From Clostridia bacterium (lineage in GTDB: Bacteria; Bacillota; Clostridia; UMGS1883; UMGS1540): a stretch of 64,000 bases of DNA. The stretch lies in assembly GCA_017442155.1 (NCBI GenBank), contig JAFSAU010000020.1:1-64000 (forward strand), given 5' to 3'. Shown here piece after piece: positions 60,136 through 64,000 of the stretch. The position numbers and the translations under genes were made by a program. The notes beneath the pieces were generated by a model that saw nothing but the letters and a program-made list of their open reading frames with translations, was not told the origin of the DNA and made no database searches. Each line of letters starts with the position of its first letter. Positions within the stretch are counted from its first letter, which is position 1.

Positions 60136-60671
60136 TTTCTTTCCTCCTTTTTCAAAACCGTACCGTAAACAATTCCAAGCACAATGGAACCGACCACAAT
60201 ATAGACGGAGGAAATCTTACACACCAGGGAAAGACAAAGTGCCGCAAGGCATACAATGGCCGCGAACGCAGAGCGCACACTTTTCTTAATCAGCTGCAGC
60301 ACCGTTTTTAAGACCAGCACCGCCACTGCCACACGAATGCCTGCCAGTGCATGTTGGACAACGGCGTATTCCGCAAACGACTGTATCCCTGCGGCAATAA
60401 TTGTAATAATAAAAAGCGAGGGCAGTATCACGGCACAAGTAGACACCAGAGAGCCTACAACGCCTTTTATTTTATATCCGACAAATGTGGCGCAGTTTAC
60501 CGCAATTACCCCTGGTGTACACTGGCCGATCGCATAATAGTCCAGGATTTCTTCTTCTGTGCACCAGTTGTTCTTCTCCCGTATCTCTCGCTGAATCATC
60601 GGCAGCATGGCATAGCCGCCGCCAAAGGTAAAGAGTCCGATTTTAAAAAAAGCAACAAATAATTTCCACAT
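60132..60671 (-). CDS. Chromate transporter family protein, half-size (first of pair)
   Basis: 179-residue partner of the preceding gene: FKIGLFTFGGGYAMLPMIQRE and YAIGQCTPGVIAVNCATFVGYKI are the equivalent family stretches. The start is the ATG at 60671 (MWKLFVAFFKIG); a longer in-frame start would overlap the amidohydrolase. It begins five bases after that gene's stop, so the three form an operon. Confidence 0.9.
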   Translation of the reverse strand: MWKLFVAFFKIGLFTFGGGYAMLPMIQREIREKNNWCTEEEILDYYAIGQCTPGVIAVNCATFVGYKIKGVVGSLVSTCAVILPSLFIITIIAAGIQSFAEYAVVQHALAGIRVAVAVLVLKTVLQLIKKSVRSAFAAIVCLAALCLSLVCKISSVYIVVGSIVLGIVYGTVLKKEERK

Positions 60672-60676
60672 CTCTT

Positions 60677-61462
60677 TTACAGGCGCAACAGCTTGTGCGC
60701 GTTCTCCCAAAAAATTTTTTGATTGTCCTTGATAGATAGTCCCAATGCCAATACGTTTTCGATACAAGCCGTCGGGTTATGCATCGGAAAATCCGTACCA
60801 AACAAGCATCTGTCTGTACCGTGCTTCCGAATCATACGCACCGCCTGCTCCCTCTCCATCCATTCCAGACAACTGGAGGTATCAAAGTATACGTCCTGCC
60901 CCACCAGATATTTTTCCGATTCCTCCCAGACGCCATAGCCGCCCAGATGCGCGGCAATAATCGTAAGACGGGGAAAGGCATCGTGAATGCGGCGTATTCT
61001 TTTCGGGCTGGAAAGGTCACTCTTCGGGTCTCCGACATGGAAAAGGACCGGCAGTTTTCCTTCTGCATACGCATAAATGCGAAAGGCTTCTTCGGAATCC
61101 GCAGCAAATCCCTGAAAATCCGGGTGAAGCTTAATGCCGCGAAGCCCTATAGATAGCATTCTGTCAATTTCTTTTTCAATATTCGGATATTCTGCATGCA
61201 TCGATCCGAAGCCCAGCCGTGTATCGCTTATGAGGCTTGCAACAAAGTCATTTACATGCTCTACCTGTGCCGCCTTTGTTGCCGTGGAGTGAATAAGGGA
61301 TTTCCGGATGCGCGGCTCCCGGGACAAGCTGTCCTGAAACGCAACCCATGTACCGTCTGCATACATGGGTACGCCGTAATATTCCCCCGTGCTCGTTGCC
61401 GCTTTCTTTGCGATGACATCAGGGAAAACATGCACATGCATGTCAAAAACTTGGTAATTCAT
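60677..61462 (-). CDS. Amidohydrolase family protein (Amidohydro_2 type)
   Basis: 261-residue TIM barrel with metal ligands in DMHVHVF, GIKLHPDFQGF (possible carbamylated-lysine or ligand site), LFHVGDP, AAHLGGYG and FGTDFPMHNP. It is a paralogue of 58735-59499 on the opposite strand. It leads an operon with the two chromate-type transporters, which suggests a shared anionic substrate or product. Function is inferred only at family level. Confidence 0.87.
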   Translation of the reverse strand: MNYQVFDMHVHVFPDVIAKKAATSTGEYYGVPMYADGTWVAFQDSLSREPRIRKSLIHSTATKAAQVEHVNDFVASLISDTRLGFGSMHAEYPNIEKEIDRMLSIGLRGIKLHPDFQGFAADSEEAFRIYAYAEGKLPVLFHVGDPKSDLSSPKRIRRIHDAFPRLTIIAAHLGGYGVWEESEKYLVGQDVYFDTSSCLEWMEREQAVRMIRKHGTDRCLFGTDFPMHNPTACIENVLALGLSIKDNQKIFWENAHKLLRL

Positions 61463-61496
61463 ATAGTATTCTTCCTTTTGGTTTTGTGTTCCGTAA

Positions 61497-61527
61497 GAAA
61501 AAATCTGCCTTCCGGCAGATTTTTTCT
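61497..61527 (-). terminator. Terminator after guaB
   Basis: AAAAAATCTGCC-TTCC-GGCAGATTTTTT, symmetrical; it ends guaB on the minus strand, upstream of the amidohydrolase operon. Confidence 0.85.
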
Positions 61528-61542
61528 GTATGCAAGGCTTCC

Positions 61543-63015
<1,473 letters not shown>

Positions 63016-63038
63016 TTATGTGTAATTTTATTCCATTC

Positions 63039-63067
63039 AGTATAACACACAAACCAAGGAAAGTCAA
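63039..63067 (-). promoter_or_regulatory. Promoter of guaB
   Basis: Minus-strand TTGACT (63062-63067), 17-base spacer, TATACT (63039-63044), 36 bases before the ATG. No purine riboswitch is visible. Confidence 0.8.
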
Positions 63068-63126
63068 TAGGCAATCTGCCGAAATTTCCCATTTCTCCAA
63101 AAATTCCCATTTTTTGAGCCAAGGGG

Positions 63127-63155
63127 TTGAAAAAAACACGCATTTTTGCTATAAT
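63127..63155 (+). promoter_or_regulatory. Promoter of the cation diffusion facilitator gene
   Basis: TTGAAA (63127-63132), 17-base spacer, TATAAT (63150-63155). Confidence 0.7.
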
Positions 63156-63184
63156 AGTATAAAAACAGCGGGGAGGAAAACGAC

Positions 63185-64000
63185 ATGCTGAAAAACGGCA
63201 CCAGAGAAAAACACGTCATACAGGGAAGCCTTGTGGGACTTGCCGCAAACTTTCTTTTGTTTTTAGTGAAATTTTTTATCGGGACTGTTTCCGGCAGTGT
63301 AGCCGTCGTGGCCGATTCCTTCAACAACCTGTCCGATATGGGCTCCAGTGCTGTCACGCTGGTCGGATTCAAAATGGCGGGGAAGCCATCGGATGAGCAG
63401 CACCCCTTCGGTCATGGGAGAATTGAATATATTTCCGGGCTTGTGGTCTCGTTTATTGTTTTGTTTCTTGGCCTGGAGCTGGTTCTTGATGCGGCAGGTA
63501 AAATCCTGCATCCCGCACCGGTACAGTTTTCCGTCCTTACTTTCTCCCTGCTCTGTCTTTCCATGCCTGTAAAACTGGGCCTTGGTCTTTATACCCGTCA
63601 CATCGGAAAAAAGACAGCCTCCCCTGCTCTGCAAGCCGCCGGGCGGGACAGTTTAAACGATGTGCTTGTTACGCTGTCCACTGTTATTTCCGCTGTCTTG
63701 TCCACTGCCTGCAAGCTTCCTGCCGACGGATATATCGGTCTTGCAGTTTCAGTATTCGTTATTTTCTCCGGCATCTCCATTTTGCGGAATACCACCGGTC
63801 CCCTGCTCGGTCAGGCACCGCCCCGTGAAATGGTGGGAGAAATTGAAAAGCGGATTTTAGACTGTCCGGGTGTTACCGGTATACACGATATGATTGTACA
63901 TAATTATGGTCCCGGCCGCTTCATCGCCTCTGCCCACGCCGAGGTGCGGGCAGATTGTGATATCCTGAAAATTCATGATGCCATCGACCTTGCCGAACGG
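63185..64000 (+). CDS. Cation diffusion facilitator transporter (3' end outside the window)
   Basis: 272 residues are visible before the window ends. GGGGAGG lies eight bases before the ATG. CDF features: hydrophobic segment 1 (GLAANFLLFLVKFFIG), metal site ADSFNNLSDMGSSA (two Asp of the transport site), HPFGHGRIEY, the second site DSLNDVLVTLSTV, and the start of the cytoplasmic C-terminal domain (PGVTGIHDMIVHNYGPG). It would export divalent metal ions such as zinc or manganese in exchange for protons. The specificity residues alone do not settle the metal. Confidence 0.94.
   Translation, partial: MLKNGTREKHVIQGSLVGLAANFLLFLVKFFIGTVSGSVAVVADSFNNLSDMGSSAVTLVGFKMAGKPSDEQHPFGHGRIEYISGLVVSFIVLFLGLELVLDAAGKILHPAPVQFSVLTFSLLCLSMPVKLGLGLYTRHIGKKTASPALQAAGRDSLNDVLVTLSTVISAVLSTACKLPADGYIGLAVSVFVIFSGISILRNTTGPLLGQAPPREMVGEIEKRILDCPGVTGIHDMIVHNYGPGRFIASAHAEVRADCDILKIHDAIDLAER

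Overview
The window looks like chromosomal DNA from a Gram-positive, spore-forming member of the Clostridia, probably close to the Oscillospirales. The reasons are the sporulation pair yabP/yabQ beside divIC and yabR, the sepF-divIVA-ileS-lspA-rluD order, a leucine T-box leader, consensus sigma-A promoters with 17-base spacers, strong GGAGG ribosome sites, and an exported protein with three S-layer homology (SLH) repeats. No phage, CRISPR array or rRNA operon is visible.

Layout. 0-8 kb: a repeat end and a structured RNA candidate, then a T-box-controlled leuA-leuC-leuD-leuB operon (minus strand) that ends in an unusual fusion of a TIM-barrel sugar isomerase/epimerase-like domain with an acyl-CoA synthetase. 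8-10 kb: a LysR regulator divergent from a tartrate/D-malate dehydrogenase. 10-11.7 kb: a palindrome array, tRNA-Met and tRNA-Glu, a zinc-ribbon membrane protein, a second copy of the structured RNA, and a 277-bp element with terminal inverted repeats. 11.7-15.6 kb: yabP, yabQ, divIC, yabR, a DUF3787-like small protein and aconitase. 15.7-18.7 kb: AI-2E family transporter, DUF362 ferredoxin protein and a histidine phosphatase. 18.7-31.8 kb: one tightly packed minus-strand array from a consensus promoter: small exporter, metK, recD2, comFC, miaA, an HlyD-like protein, yggS, sepF, divIVA, ileS, lspA, rluD. 32-36 kb: rpmH-rnpA-yidD-yidC-jag and mnmE, normally origin-proximal, but without dnaA or mnmG beside them. 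36-39.8 kb: a LysR regulator, an ornithine cyclodeaminase-family gene, tRNA-Lys, cysK and rpsU. 40-47 kb: thrS, threonylcarbamoyl-AMP synthase, ywlE, rimI, yajC, a TIGR04086 membrane protein, secD and secF.

47.5-61.5 kb is the accessory part: a PocR-type AraC regulator divergent from an FAD oxidoreductase, a second AraC regulator, then a plus-strand run of three exported proteins (all-beta carbohydrate-binding-like modules; two share a TIM-barrel hydrolase-like core and one of these ends in three SLH repeats) followed by an amidohydrolase. Opposite lie two half-size chromate transporters and a second amidohydrolase. I read this as a cell-surface polysaccharide-binding or -degrading locus of unassigned specificity. 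The window ends with guaB and a truncated cation diffusion facilitator.

The least explained items are: two homologous rod-shaped RNAs on the minus strand (161-386 and 11142-11335), each ending in an intrinsic terminator and lying beside copies of the inverted-repeat element; the secreted TIM-barrel/SLH locus; the isomerase-acyl-CoA synthetase fusion; and an acidic low-complexity insertion in SecD.
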